DNA of 64,000 bases from Bacteroidota bacterium (GTDB lineage: Bacteria; Bacteroidota; Bacteroidia; Flavobacteriales; Flavobacteriaceae), in contig JAHJTN010000005.1 in NCBI GenBank assembly GCA_018829465.1, positions 186,001-250,000 on the forward strand, given 5' to 3'. Position numbers and translations under genes: made by a program. Under the pieces are notes generated by a model, which was not told the origin of the DNA, made no database searches, and saw only the letters and a program-made list of their open reading frames with translations. Positions 27,242 to 35,903 of the stretch are shown here, piece after piece. Within the stretch, counting starts at the first letter, position 1. Each line of letters begins with the position of its first letter.

Positions 27242-29245
27242 ATGGCAACTTTAGATTCCAAAATACCCGCAGGCCCTATTGATGACAAATGGACTTCATA
27301 TAAGGACCACATCAATTTGGTGAACCCTGCCAACAAACGCAACATCGATGTGATTGTCGTAGGCACCGGATTGGCAGGCGGTTCGGCTGCAGCCACTTTG
27401 GCTGAGTTGGGCTACAACGTAAAAGCGTTTTGTTTTCAGGATTCTCCGCGCAGGGCACACTCTATCGCCGCGCAAGGCGGTATCAATGCAGCCAAAAATT
27501 ACCAGGGCGACGGCGACTCTACCTACCGTTTGTTTTACGACACCGTAAAAGGCGGCGACTACCGTTCGCGTGAAGCCAACGTGTATCGTTTGGCGGAAGT
27601 ATCGGCCAACATTATTGACCAATGTGTGGCGCAAGGCGTTCCCTTTGCCAGGGATTACGGCGGCTTGCTCGACAACCGCTCGTTTGGTGGCGTGTTGGTA
27701 TCGCGCACTTTCTACGCCAAAGGACAGACCGGGCAACAGTTGTTGTTGGGTGCTTATTCGGCGATGAACCGGCAAATTGCCCGCGGAAAAATAAAAATGT
27801 ACAACCGTCACGAAATGCTCGACCTGGTGATGGTGGACGGCAAAGCGCGCGGCATCATCGCGCGTGATTTGGTGACCGGAAAATTGGAAAGGCATGCTGC
27901 CCACGCCGTGGTGATTGCTTCGGGCGGCTACGGGAACGTGTTCTACCTTTCTACGAATGCCATGGGCAGCAACGTGACCGCCGCGTGGAAAATTCATAAA
28001 AAAGGGGCGTTTTTTGCCAACCCTTGTTATACGCAAATCCACCCGACCTGTATTCCCGTTTCGGGCGACCATCAGTCCAAACTGACCTTGATGTCCGAAT
28101 CGCTCCGGAACGACGGACGCATTTGGGTTCCCAAAAAATTGGAAGATGCTAAAGCCATCCGCGAAGGCAAACTCAAACCGACCCAACTCAAAGAAGAAGA
28201 CCGCGATTATTATCTGGAGCGCCGCTATCCTTCGTTCGGAAACTTGGTGCCGCGTGATGTGGCTTCACGTGCTGCCAAAGAACGCTGCGATGCCGGGTTT
28301 GGCGTCAACAAAACAGGCGAAGCTGTTTATCTCGACTTCGCTGCCGCCATCGAACGTTACGGCAAAGAACAGGCGCATATCAAAGGTTTGGATGAAAACG
28401 ATGCGGCTTTGGTGAAGAAATTGGGCACGCAAATCGTGGAAGCTAAGTACGGCAACCTCTTCCAGATGTATGAAAAAATCGTGGACGAGAATCCGTATGA
28501 AACCCCAATGATGATTTATCCGGCGGTGCATTACACCATGGGCGGCGTGTGGGTCGATTACAACCTGATGACCACCATACCGGGCTGTTACTGCATCGGC
28601 GAAGCGAATTTCTCCGATCACGGCGCCAACCGGCTCGGTGCTTCGGCACTCATGCAAGGCTTGGCCGACGGCTATTTTGTGTTGCCTTACACCATCGGCG
28701 ATTACCTGTCCAAAGACATCCGCACCGGTAAAATCCCGACCGACTTGCCCGAATTTGAAGCCGCCGAGAAAAGTGTCCGTGCCCAGATCGACACTTTTGT
28801 CAACAACAAAGGCACACATTCTGTAGATTATTTCCATAAAAAATTAGGAAAGATTATGTGGGACAAAGTGGGCATGGCGCGCAACGAAAAAGGCTTAAAA
28901 GAAGCCATCGAAGAAATTGCCCAACTGCGGGACGCGTTTTACAAAGACGTAAAAGTTCCCGGGACGGGCGAAGAATACAACGAAGAATTGGCCAAAGCTC
29001 TCCGGGTTGCCGACTTTATGGAACTCGGCGAACTCTTTGCCAAAGATGCGCTGCACCGGAACGAATCTTGTGGCGGGCATTTTAGGGAAGAATACCAATC
29101 GGAAGAAGGCGAAGCCCAAAGAGACGATAAAAATTTCGCCTATGTAGCCGCTTGGGAATACAAAGGAAAACCATCCGATGCCGTGTTGCACAAAGAGGCT
29201 TTGGAATATGAGAACATAAAATTAGTGACGAGGAGTTATAAGTAA
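27242..29245 (+). CDS. sdhA: Succinate dehydrogenase/fumarate reductase flavoprotein subunit
   Basis: A 667-residue FAD enzyme. The ATG at 27242 is preferred over TTG at 27236. The dinucleotide-binding [18 protein letters not shown], the flavinylation region [22 protein letters not shown], and the active-site [14 protein letters not shown] and [15 protein letters not shown] segments are all present. It oxidises succinate to fumarate in the citric acid cycle, or the reverse in fumarate respiration. In most relatives sdhB follows directly; here a four-helix-bundle unit is inserted in between. Confidence 0.95.
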   Translation: MATLDSKIPAGPIDDKWTSYKDHINLVNPANKRNIDVIVVGTGLAGGSAAATLAELGYNVKAFCFQDSPRRAHSIAAQGGINAAKNYQGDGDSTYRLFYDTVKGGDYRSREANVYRLAEVSANIIDQCVAQGVPFARDYGGLLDNRSFGGVLVSRTFYAKGQTGQQLLLGAYSAMNRQIARGKIKMYNRHEMLDLVMVDGKARGIIARDLVTGKLERHAAHAVVIASGGYGNVFYLSTNAMGSNVTAAWKIHKKGAFFANPCYTQIHPTCIPVSGDHQSKLTLMSESLRNDGRIWVPKKLEDAKAIREGKLKPTQLKEEDRDYYLERRYPSFGNLVPRDVASRAAKERCDAGFGVNKTGEAVYLDFAAAIERYGKEQAHIKGLDENDAALVKKLGTQIVEAKYGNLFQMYEKIVDENPYETPMMIYPAVHYTMGGVWVDYNLMTTIPGCYCIGEANFSDHGANRLGASALMQGLADGYFVLPYTIGDYLSKDIRTGKIPTDLPEFEAAEKSVRAQIDTFVNNKGTHSVDYFHKKLGKIMWDKVGMARNEKGLKEAIEEIAQLRDAFYKDVKVPGTGEEYNEELAKALRVADFMELGELFAKDALHRNESCGGHFREEYQSEEGEAQRDDKNFAYVAAWEYKGKPSDAVLHKEALEYENIKLVTRSYK

Positions 29246-29292
29246 AGGCATTAGCCAATAGGCATTAGGCATTAGGCATTAGAAAATAGGCG
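29246..29292. repeat. Left inverted repeat of the S23 unit with heptamer array
   Basis: Starts with AGGCATTAGCCAATAG and continues with three head-to-tail GGCATTA heptamers. The first 30 bases pair with 29689-29718. Confidence 0.9.
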
Positions 29293-29318
29293 GCAAAAAA
29301 AATAATTAAAAATAAGTA

Positions 29319-29687
29319 ATGTCTGAGATAAATTCTTTTAAAGATTTATTGGTTTGGCAGAAGGGAATAGAATTGGTTAAAGCAGTTTATGAAGTGATTG
29401 ATAAAATGCCTCAAGAGGAGTTGTTTGGTTTAAGTGGACAAATTAAAAGGTCTGTCATATCAGTACCTTCTAATATTGCTGAAGGATGGGGAAGAAATTC
29501 AACGTTAAGCTACATCAATTTTTTAAAGATTTCCCGTGGTTCTTTGTTTGAATTGGAAACGCAGTTAATCATTGCCAAAGAATTAGAATTTATAAGCTCT
29601 GATGCACTTAATAAAATTGACAAGTTAATTCATGAGTTATCCAAAATGCTCAATTCTTTAATCAAAAATATCAAAAACAAATCCTAA
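29319..29687 (+). CDS. Four-helix-bundle protein of the S23 (23S rRNA intervening-sequence) family
   Basis: A 122-residue, all-helical protein. The pattern SFKDLLVWQKGIELVKAVYEV, GLSGQIKRSVISVPSNIAEGWGR, YINFLKISRGSLFELETQLIIAKELEF and a C-terminal helix is the standard S23 signature. Related proteins are encoded inside 23S rRNA intervening sequences and act as accessory (Avd-like) proteins in diversity-generating retroelements; the function of free-standing copies is unknown. The gene is clearly more AT-rich than the flanking sdh genes and is framed by inverted repeats, which suggests later arrival. There is no reverse transcriptase or variable repeat nearby. Confidence 0.9.
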   Translation: MSEINSFKDLLVWQKGIELVKAVYEVIDKMPQEELFGLSGQIKRSVISVPSNIAEGWGRNSTLSYINFLKISRGSLFELETQLIIAKELEFISSDALNKIDKLIHELSKMLNSLIKNIKNKS

Positions 29688-29688
29688 A

Positions 29689-29718
29689 CTATTGGCTAAT
29701 GGCTATTGGCTAATGCCT
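29689..29718. repeat. Right inverted repeat of the S23 unit
   Basis: Its reverse complement agrees with 29246-29275 at 27 of 30 positions; it ends 15 bases before the sdhB start. Confidence 0.9.
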
Positions 29719-29733
29719 CTAAAAAAATAAAAC

Positions 29734-30474
29734 ATGAAACTTACATTAAAAATCTGGAGACAGAAAAACAACCAGGCAAGCGGCAAGTTTGAAACCTATC
29801 CTTTGGATGGTGTTTCGCCCGATATGTCATTTCTCGAAATGTTGGATGTGCTCAACAATGAGTTGATCGAAAAAGGCATTGACCCGGTGGCTTTTGACCA
29901 CGATTGCCGCGAAGGCATCTGCGGGATGTGTTCGCTTTTTATCAACGGCGAAGCCCACGGCCCCGACCGGGGCGTGACTACTTGCCAGTTGCACATGCGA
30001 AAATTTAAGGACGGCGACACCATCACCATTGAGCCTTTCCGCGCGAAAGCTTTTCCTGTCATCAAGGATTTGGTGGTGGACAGAAGTTCTTTTGACCGCA
30101 TCCAGCATGCCGGCGGGTACATCTCTGTCAACACCTCCGGGAACACCCAGGACGCCAACGCCATACCCATTTCCAAACACGCCGCCGACGAGGCCATGGA
30201 TGCCGCTACCTGCATCGGTTGCGGAGCCTGTGTGGCCACTTGCAAAAACGCCTCGGCCATGTTGTTTGTTGCGGCCAAAGTTTCACAATACGCCCTGTTG
30301 CCGCAAGGCCGGGTGGAAGCCACAGACCGCGTGTTGAACATGGTCAAACAAATGGACCTGGAAGGTTTTGGAAACTGTACCAACACAGGTGCTTGCGAAA
30401 TAGAATGCCCCAAAGGCATCTCGCTAGAAAACATCGCCCGTATGAACCGGGAGTTTTTGAAGGCGAGTGTGTGA
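29734..30474 (+). CDS. sdhB: Succinate dehydrogenase/fumarate reductase iron-sulfur subunit
   Basis: A 246-residue electron-transfer subunit. The [2Fe-2S] ligands lie in [16 protein letters not shown] and a later Cys in TTCQLHM; the [4Fe-4S] and [3Fe-4S] clusters lie in [11 protein letters not shown] and in [15 protein letters not shown]. It passes electrons between the flavoprotein and the heme anchor. The start is 15 bases after the right inverted repeat, so its translation should not depend on sdhA coupling. A strong terminator follows. Confidence 0.95.
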   Translation: MKLTLKIWRQKNNQASGKFETYPLDGVSPDMSFLEMLDVLNNELIEKGIDPVAFDHDCREGICGMCSLFINGEAHGPDRGVTTCQLHMRKFKDGDTITIEPFRAKAFPVIKDLVVDRSSFDRIQHAGGYISVNTSGNTQDANAIPISKHAADEAMDAATCIGCGACVATCKNASAMLFVAAKVSQYALLPQGRVEATDRVLNMVKQMDLEGFGNCTNTGACEIECPKGISLENIARMNREFLKASV

Positions 30475-30493
30475 GTTTTTAAGATACATCCAT

Positions 30494-30526
30494 AAAAAAA
30501 CCGCAGCCAAAAGCTGCGGTTTTTTT
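30494..30526 (+). terminator. Terminator after sdhB
   Basis: CCGCAGC (30501-30507) pairs with GCTGCGG (30513-30519) and is bounded by A and T tracts, so it can work in both directions and also ends the minus-strand gene at 30543. Confidence 0.92.
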
Positions 30527-30542
30527 GTTTTAAACAAAGGTT

Positions 30543-30827
30543 TTATTTGTCATCAATCAACTCAATTTTGACATCTGAAGAAATAACCAACTTCTTTTTG
30601 TTCTTTTTGGCATGATCGATGATCTCCGATAGTTTTTCCATACTTTCTTTCAGCTCGGGAATCCTTTTAACAGAAACTTTGTTGTCTTTACCATGACGGA
30701 TTTGAGAACTAAAATTTTTGACTTCGTGAAAGTGAATTTTATCTGAAAATATTTTTGATAAAATTTCATTGGCATGGTCGGGCTTAAAAGTTCCCTTGAT
30801 GAGTATAAGTTTTTGAGTGTTATCCAT
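30543..30827 (-). CDS. Small hypothetical protein, paralogue of the neighbouring gene
   Basis: A 94-residue soluble, lysine-rich protein I do not recognise. It begins KLILIKGTFKPDHANEILSKIFSDKIHFHEVK, closely resembling the start of the 80-residue protein encoded at 30981-31223 (IQLIKGEFHAIDALSLITQLIHTKIKYHENK). Both have a beta strand, a helix, a KI.fHE.K strand, a charged helix (HGKDNKVSVKRIPELKESMEKLSEI here) and a C-terminal strand (LVISSDVKIELIDD). The shared plan suggests a small alpha/beta domain that may pair as a homo- or heterodimer. Function unknown. Confidence 0.7.
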   Translation of the reverse strand: MDNTQKLILIKGTFKPDHANEILSKIFSDKIHFHEVKNFSSQIRHGKDNKVSVKRIPELKESMEKLSEIIDHAKKNKKKLVISSDVKIELIDDK

Positions 30828-30980
30828 GTTTATTAATTTTTGTTTATTGTAAAAAAGATTGAATCTTGAAAAACAGTTAATTGAATTTACGACGTCTTAG
30901 TGTCGGCTCATTGATACTTAAATTTTGCTAAATTTTGCATCAAACTGATAAATAGACGGATACAAATGCTTGTGTACATC

Positions 30981-31223
30981 TTAAGACACATAGATGGTGG
31001 CATCAATTTTTAAGTTTTTGCCAGTTTCTTGAATATTTTTTCTGAGTTCATACAACTCCTTTTGAAGATGTTTAATTTTTGACTCTCTGTATTTCACATC
31101 TTCTTCACTGCTGTCATTTGAGATCTTATTCTCATGATACTTTATTTTGGTGTGGATCAGTTGGGTGATCAATGACAAAGCATCGATTGCATGAAATTCA
31201 CCTTTTATTAATTGTATGTTCAT
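30981..31223 (-). CDS. Small hypothetical protein, paralogue of the neighbouring gene
   Basis: An 80-residue protein with the same layout as the protein at 30543-30827: IQLIKGEFHAIDALSLI, KIKYHENK, a charged helix with KIKHLQKELYELRKNIQE, and a terminal strand LKIDATIYVS. Its start is 12 bases after the isocitrate dehydrogenase stop, so the three genes probably share a transcript. I cannot assign a function; it has no membrane segment or metal motif. Confidence 0.68.
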   Translation of the reverse strand: MNIQLIKGEFHAIDALSLITQLIHTKIKYHENKISNDSSEEDVKYRESKIKHLQKELYELRKNIQETGKNLKIDATIYVS

Positions 31224-31235
31224 AACTTGATTTTT

Positions 31236-32672
31236 TTATTGACCCTGGCCTAATGAATACGCTGCTTTACCATCAAAATTGTACAGATTTTCAGTTTTGA
31301 TGACATCAATATTTTTATCAACAGCGTTTTGCAGTAGGGTTATGATATCTGTTTTGTTTATTTCGACACCCACTCGAGATTTGAATCGGCAACGCCAGTG
31401 ATCGGTACAGAAAGTTTCTTTAAATCCCTCGGGCCAAACTTTAATCCCTCTGTTCGTAATCATGGTCAGGTTGATGTCTTTAAATTCAATTTCATGTAAC
31501 TTGCCTGCCAGTTCATCGGGATTGCTCCCATTCCAATGTACAAAAACATCAACGCCTTCCAACACTTTTTTGGCGGCCGGTTTGCGCTTGTATTTGGGCA
31601 GGTTCAGCGCAGCATTGTTGGAATAAGAAACCGCTTTTAAAACAGTGGGCTTTTCGCCCAGATTTGCAATCACAGCTCGTGCAAATTCTCGGGTGCCAAC
31701 TTTTTGTTTGCTGATGCCTTCCTTAAAAATATCGTAGGTATGTATGCCGTCTTCCAAAGTTTTCAACCAAGCGTTTTGTACTTTTTCTGCAATGGCTGTT
31801 TGTCCAATGTGGTTTAGCATCATTATGGCACCTTGTAGCAGACCTGAAGGATTGGCTAAGTTTTGTCCGGCTCTTCTGGGGGCAGAGCCATGAATGGCTT
31901 CAAACATAGAACATTCTTCACCAATGTTAGCCGAGCCGGCTAACCCAACTGAACCGGTTATTTGTGCGGCCACATCACTCAACACATCACCATACAGATT
32001 TGGCATTACGATAACATCAAACGCTTCGGGTGTATCTGCCATTTTTGCCGCACCTATATCTATAATCCAATGTTCGTTTTCAATATCCGGATATTCTTGT
32101 GCAATCTCCTCAAACACCTTGTGAAACAATCCGTCTGTTTGCTTCATGATGTTGTCTTTGGTAAAGCAAGTTACTTTTTTGCGATTTTGCTGTTTGGCAT
32201 ACTCAAAAGCATAACGGATGATTTTTTCGCATCCGGGTCTGCTGATGAGTTTTAGACATTGTACCACTTCATCTGTTTGTTGGTGCTCGATACCGGCATA
32301 CAAGTCTTCCTCATTTTCTCTGATGATGACTAGATCCATCACCTGATGTTTGGTGCTCACATAAGGATGTAAACTCTTACAAGGTCTCACGTTTGAATAC
32401 AATCCAAGAAATTTTCGCGTGGTCACATTCAAACTTTTGTAGCCACCTCCTTGCGGAGTTGTAATTGGAGCTTTAAGAAACACTTTATTTCGCCTGATTG
32501 TATTCCAAGCCTCGGGCGCAATTCCGGAGGTGTTACCCGACAAATACACTTTCTCGCCTACTTCTATTTCTTCTATTTCTATTTTAGCACCTGCCGTTAA
32601 AATAATGTCTAAGGTGGCATCCATGATTTCGGGTCCGATACCATCTCCTTTTGCAACTGTTATTCTGGTCAT
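31236..32672 (-). CDS. icd: NADP-type isocitrate dehydrogenase
   Basis: The ATG at 32672 gives 478 residues starting MTRITVAKGDGIGPEIMDATL; the longer reading frame to 32711 adds an unlikely leader. The protein has the isopropylmalate/isocitrate dehydrogenase fold, with the substrate loop TPQGGGYKSLNVTTRKFLGLYSNVRPCK, the metal site NLYGDVLSDVAAQ, and the cofactor loop HGSAPRRAGQNLANP. An extra C-terminal domain of over 120 residues matches the Thermus-like long form. It makes 2-oxoglutarate in the citric acid cycle. A LysR regulator is transcribed divergently from the shared upstream region. Confidence 0.92.
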   Translation of the reverse strand: MTRITVAKGDGIGPEIMDATLDIILTAGAKIEIEEIEVGEKVYLSGNTSGIAPEAWNTIRRNKVFLKAPITTPQGGGYKSLNVTTRKFLGLYSNVRPCKSLHPYVSTKHQVMDLVIIRENEEDLYAGIEHQQTDEVVQCLKLISRPGCEKIIRYAFEYAKQQNRKKVTCFTKDNIMKQTDGLFHKVFEEIAQEYPDIENEHWIIDIGAAKMADTPEAFDVIVMPNLYGDVLSDVAAQITGSVGLAGSANIGEECSMFEAIHGSAPRRAGQNLANPSGLLQGAIMMLNHIGQTAIAEKVQNAWLKTLEDGIHTYDIFKEGISKQKVGTREFARAVIANLGEKPTVLKAVSYSNNAALNLPKYKRKPAAKKVLEGVDVFVHWNGSNPDELAGKLHEIEFKDINLTMITNRGIKVWPEGFKETFCTDHWRCRFKSRVGVEINKTDIITLLQNAVDKNIDVIKTENLYNFDGKAAYSLGQGQ

Positions 32673-32732
32673 GTTTAATAAATTATTGATTAGCGGTGCA
32701 AATTTTAGCATTCTTATTCATTTATTTTTATT

Positions 32733-32740
32733 TATATTTG
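32733..32740 (+). promoter_or_regulatory. -7 box candidate for the LysR gene
   Basis: TATATTTG fits TAnnTTTG exactly and lies 24 bases before the LysR start at 32765. A matching -33 TTTG is not obvious, so confidence is modest. Confidence 0.4.
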
Positions 32741-32764
32741 TAATACAATTCATTAGTGTTTATT

Positions 32765-33688
32765 ATGAACTATACACTCAACCAATTGCAGATTTTTCTC
32801 AAAATCGTGCAAACAAAAAGTGTAACAAAGGCTTCAGAAGCGCTACACTTGACACAACCAGCCGTATCCATTCAATTAAAAAACTTTCAAGACCAGTTTG
32901 ACATACCGCTTACTGAGGTGATTGGTCGGAGGATTCACATTACTGAATTTGGTAGAGAAATTGCAGAAGTGGCAGAAAAGATCATCGAACAAGTTCATGC
33001 CATCAATTATAAAACCTTAGCATATAAGGGGCAGCTGACAGGGAAATTAAAGATATCCATCGTATCAACCGGGAAATATGTAATGCCTTATTTTCTAGCC
33101 GATTTCATCAAAACGCATCAGGGGATAGAATTATTTATGGACGTGACAAATAAGAATAAAGTGGTGGAAAGTTTGGAAAATAATGAGGTTGATTTCGCCC
33201 TTGTTTCTATAATTCCACCTGCTCTAAAAGTCGAAAAACTAGACCTACTACAAAACAAACTTTTTTTGGTCAGCGATACCCAAACCCAAATTAAAAAGGG
33301 GGTGCAACCTGTCAATATTTTAAAAGATTTACCTCTTATTTTCAGAGAAAATGGCTCGGGTACAAGACAAACCATGGAGCGATTTATTGAAAGTAGCAAC
33401 ATACCTGTGCTAAAAAAAATGGAATTAACATCCAACGAAGCTGTTAAACAAGCCATATTGGCCGGTTTGGGATATTCTATCATGCCGCTGATAGGCATCA
33501 AAAATGAATTGCAAGACAAACAACTTCAAATTATCCGCGTCAAAGGACTTCCCATCAAAACAACCTGGAGTTTGATTTGGCTCAAAGGCAAAAGACATTC
33601 ACCCATATCTGTCTCATTTTTGGACTATTTAAAAAAAGAAAAACAGCAAATTGTTCAGGAAAAATTTAGTTGGTATGAGGCTTATTAA
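32765..33688 (+). CDS. LysR-family transcriptional regulator
   Basis: A 307-residue regulator. The N-terminal helix-turn-helix is LNQLQIFLKIVQTKSVTKASEALHLTQPAVSIQLKNFQDQF, followed by a linker helix and a two-lobed effector domain (FRENGSGTRQTMERFI, VKQAILAGLGYSIMPL) that resembles CysB/CbbR-type members. The ATG at 32765 is preferred to GTG at 32756. It is divergent from isocitrate dehydrogenase with 92 bases between starts, so icd is the natural candidate target. LysR proteins usually also repress themselves. Confidence 0.9.
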   Translation: MNYTLNQLQIFLKIVQTKSVTKASEALHLTQPAVSIQLKNFQDQFDIPLTEVIGRRIHITEFGREIAEVAEKIIEQVHAINYKTLAYKGQLTGKLKISIVSTGKYVMPYFLADFIKTHQGIELFMDVTNKNKVVESLENNEVDFALVSIIPPALKVEKLDLLQNKLFLVSDTQTQIKKGVQPVNILKDLPLIFRENGSGTRQTMERFIESSNIPVLKKMELTSNEAVKQAILAGLGYSIMPLIGIKNELQDKQLQIIRVKGLPIKTTWSLIWLKGKRHSPISVSFLDYLKKEKQQIVQEKFSWYEAY

Positions 33689-33789
33689 TGTTATCATTTA
33701 TTTTTACCTGCTGGATATTTCTTTCAAATACATCCATAAAACTTTAACTTGTCATTAAAAAACGTATTTTCGTCTTTTAGCCTATCCTT

Positions 33790-34932
33790 ATGTATTTCAG
33801 CTCCAAACTCCCCCAAACCGGCACAACCATTTTTACAGTCATGTCGGCCTTGGCCGCCGAACACAAGGCCATCAACCTGTCGCAGGGTTTCCCGGATTTT
33901 GAATCTTCTGCCGAATTGACCGCTTTGGTGTACGATGCCATGAAAAAAGGCTACAACCAATACGCCCCGATGGCAGGTGTAATGCAGCTTCGGGAGGTGA
34001 TTTCAGAGAAAATCGCATCGCTCTATGGGACAAATTACCATCCGGAAAGTGAAATCACCATCACGGCCGGAGCTACCCAAGCCATCTTTACCATCATCAG
34101 TGCCTTTGTCAAAACAGACGATGAAGTGATTGTCTTTAAACCGGCTTACGATTGCTACGAACCCGCCATCCGGCTCAACGGCGGCAAGGTGGTACCGGTA
34201 CAGTTGCGCGCACCCGGTTACCAAGTGGATTGGAACGAGGTGAGAAACCTCATCAGCGAGAAAACCAAAATGGTGATTATCAACACGCCGAACAATCCTT
34301 CGGGGACGGTGTTTTCGGGGGACGATATGACACAATTGGCATCGATTTTAGAAGACACAAATATTCTATTGTTGAGTGACGAAGTCTATGAGCATTTGGT
34401 TTTTGACGGTGAACAGCACCAAAGCGTCGCGCGGTTTCCGGGTTTGGCAGAGCGGGCTTTTATCGTGTCGTCCTTCGGCAAAACTTTTCACAACACCGGA
34501 TGGAAAGTGGGATATTGCGTTGCGCCGACCGGGTTAATGCAACTCTTTCGGCAGGTACATCAGTTCAATGTGTTTTGTGTAAACCATCCGGTGCAGGTAG
34601 CCTTGGCAGCCTATTTAAAAAATCCCGACCATTACTTGGAACTCAATGTTTTTTATCAGGAAAAGCGCGATTACTTTGTGGAAAATATCGAAAATTCTCG
34701 TTTTAAAATATTGCCTTGCAGGGGAACTTACTTCCAATTGCTCGATTACAGCCGCATCACCGACGAAAAAGACACAGACTTTGCCATCCGGCTGACCAAA
34801 GAACACAAAATAGCCGCCATTCCAGTTTCGGTATTTAATGAAGCACAACTCGACCAAAAATTATTGCGTTTTTGTTTTGCCAAGAAAGATGAAACCCTGA
34901 AAAAGGCAACGGAAATATTGAGAAAAGTCTGA
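33790..34932 (+). CDS. PLP-dependent aminotransferase, methionine/kynurenine type
   Basis: A 380-residue fold-type I aminotransferase. The N-terminus FSSKLPQTGTTIFTVMSALA and INLSQGFPDFE match the YbdL/kynurenine aminotransferase group. TAGATQAIF, NTPNNPSGTVF and LLSDEVYEHLVFDG line the cofactor, and the Schiff-base Lys is in SSFGKTFHNTGWKVGY. Members transaminate methionine, kynurenine or glutamine with 2-oxo acids, for example in methionine salvage. It stands alone between the LysR gene and a T9SS substrate, so context does not narrow the substrate. Confidence 0.9.
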   Translation: MYFSSKLPQTGTTIFTVMSALAAEHKAINLSQGFPDFESSAELTALVYDAMKKGYNQYAPMAGVMQLREVISEKIASLYGTNYHPESEITITAGATQAIFTIISAFVKTDDEVIVFKPAYDCYEPAIRLNGGKVVPVQLRAPGYQVDWNEVRNLISEKTKMVIINTPNNPSGTVFSGDDMTQLASILEDTNILLLSDEVYEHLVFDGEQHQSVARFPGLAERAFIVSSFGKTFHNTGWKVGYCVAPTGLMQLFRQVHQFNVFCVNHPVQVALAAYLKNPDHYLELNVFYQEKRDYFVENIENSRFKILPCRGTYFQLLDYSRITDEKDTDFAIRLTKEHKIAAIPVSVFNEAQLDQKLLRFCFAKKDETLKKATEILRKV

Positions 34933-34981
34933 AAAGTGGAAACAAATTTGTAGTTTTGATTGTAACTGTAAACTGCCCCTA

Positions 34982-35875
34982 ATGTACAGTCCTTTGATTT
35001 CCTTTAAATTTTCTAAAGCCCTGCTTGCGGAGCTGGCTCTGTTTAAGCTCATATTTGCTGTTTTTTGTATGCAAACACATGCATCTACGGATCTTCGTTT
35101 TTTTTCAAAAGAAGCAACAGCTAAACGAACTGTCAAAACAGAGCGAAACGCTATTGAAAATGATTATCCAAAGTCGAACACCAAACAAGACAATTATGCC
35201 CTACCCATCATAAGACTGGGTCACGAAGGTGAAGAAGGTTTTCACAGACAATTGCTGATTGCCTTTGAACCCAACAGTACAGATGGCGTGGATAATGGCT
35301 ATGATTCGTTGATGTTGGACACTTTTAGCACAGATGCATATTGGCTGATAGAAAACAGGTCTTATGTGATACAGGGGCGACCATTTCGGCTGGACTTGGT
35401 CGTAGATATTGGTGTGGTTTCTGCCTTTGACCAAGTGCACACTTTTATGATTGATGCTCTAGAGGACTATACCGGTGAAGTATTTTTATTTGACAACCTC
35501 ACCGGGCAGATCCACAATCTTAAGCAACAGGCGGCAACAGTAAGTGTGGGCTCAGGTACTTTTAATGACCGTCTTAAATTGGTTTTTACTTCCGAAACGC
35601 TTTCTGGCAGTGACCTTTTGACAAACACCGCTGCTGTAGGGGGCTATTTCGATTCTGAAGAAGGCATTTTCAAAATTTTCCGCAACCAAACTTCCGACGT
35701 CAGGTCTATAAAAATATTTTCAATCTCGGGTAAAATCATCATACACCAAAACATACAATCTAAAGGCCATTTGGTTGAAATTTCCATTCCTTTTAGCACA
35801 GCATCTTCCGGTATTTACATTGCAAAAATCCAAACTGCATCTTCAACAAGCACCATAAAGTTTGTGAAATACTGA
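34982..35875 (+). CDS. T9SS type A sorting-domain protein of unknown function
   Basis: A 297-residue exported protein. The N-terminus has a hydrophobic stretch (LAELALFKLIFAVFCMQTHA) that serves as the signal peptide. The middle (about 75-215) repeats motifs such as EGFHRQLLIAFEPNSTDGVDNGYD and GEVFLFDNLTGQIHNLK common in large flavobacterial secreted proteins. The last 70 residues are a T9SS tail: IKIFSISGKIIIHQ, SSGIYIAKIQ, TIKFVKY. It would be released or anchored at the cell surface. Here the usual large adhesin-like body is missing, so it may be a shortened relative. Confidence 0.82.
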   Translation: MYSPLISFKFSKALLAELALFKLIFAVFCMQTHASTDLRFFSKEATAKRTVKTERNAIENDYPKSNTKQDNYALPIIRLGHEGEEGFHRQLLIAFEPNSTDGVDNGYDSLMLDTFSTDAYWLIENRSYVIQGRPFRLDLVVDIGVVSAFDQVHTFMIDALEDYTGEVFLFDNLTGQIHNLKQQAATVSVGSGTFNDRLKLVFTSETLSGSDLLTNTAAVGGYFDSEEGIFKIFRNQTSDVRSIKIFSISGKIIIHQNIQSKGHLVEISIPFSTASSGIYIAKIQTASSTSTIKFVKY

Positions 35876-35903
35876 GTGTGCGTTTTACTAAAACCGCTTA
35901 CTT

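Larger units (their letters stand above)
29246..29718 (+). mobile_element. Putative inverted-repeat-bounded S23/four-helix-bundle insertion unit
   Basis: A 473 bp unit between sdhA and sdhB. The left end (29246-29275) and the reverse complement of the right end (29689-29718) match at 27 of 30 positions, with the outer 16 bases AGGCATTAGCCAATAG identical. The left arm continues with heptamer copies of GGCATTA (29261-29281). Inside lies only the four-helix-bundle gene. The ends begin one base after the stops of sdhA and of the internal gene. No transposase is present. RNA from this stretch could fold with the two arms paired, as in the intervening sequences of some bacterial 23S rRNA genes that encode S23 proteins. 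Mobility is my inference. Confidence 0.6.

Noticed and set aside
27296-28186. 296-codon minus-strand open frame
   Set aside because: It is the antisense shadow of the flavoprotein subunit gene.
29261-29281. CRISPR-like short repeats
   Set aside because: The heptamers are head to tail without spacers and belong to the inverted-repeat arm.
29246-29718. Diversity-generating retroelement around the four-helix-bundle protein
   Set aside because: There is no reverse transcriptase, template repeat or variable repeat; the neighbours are the sdh genes.
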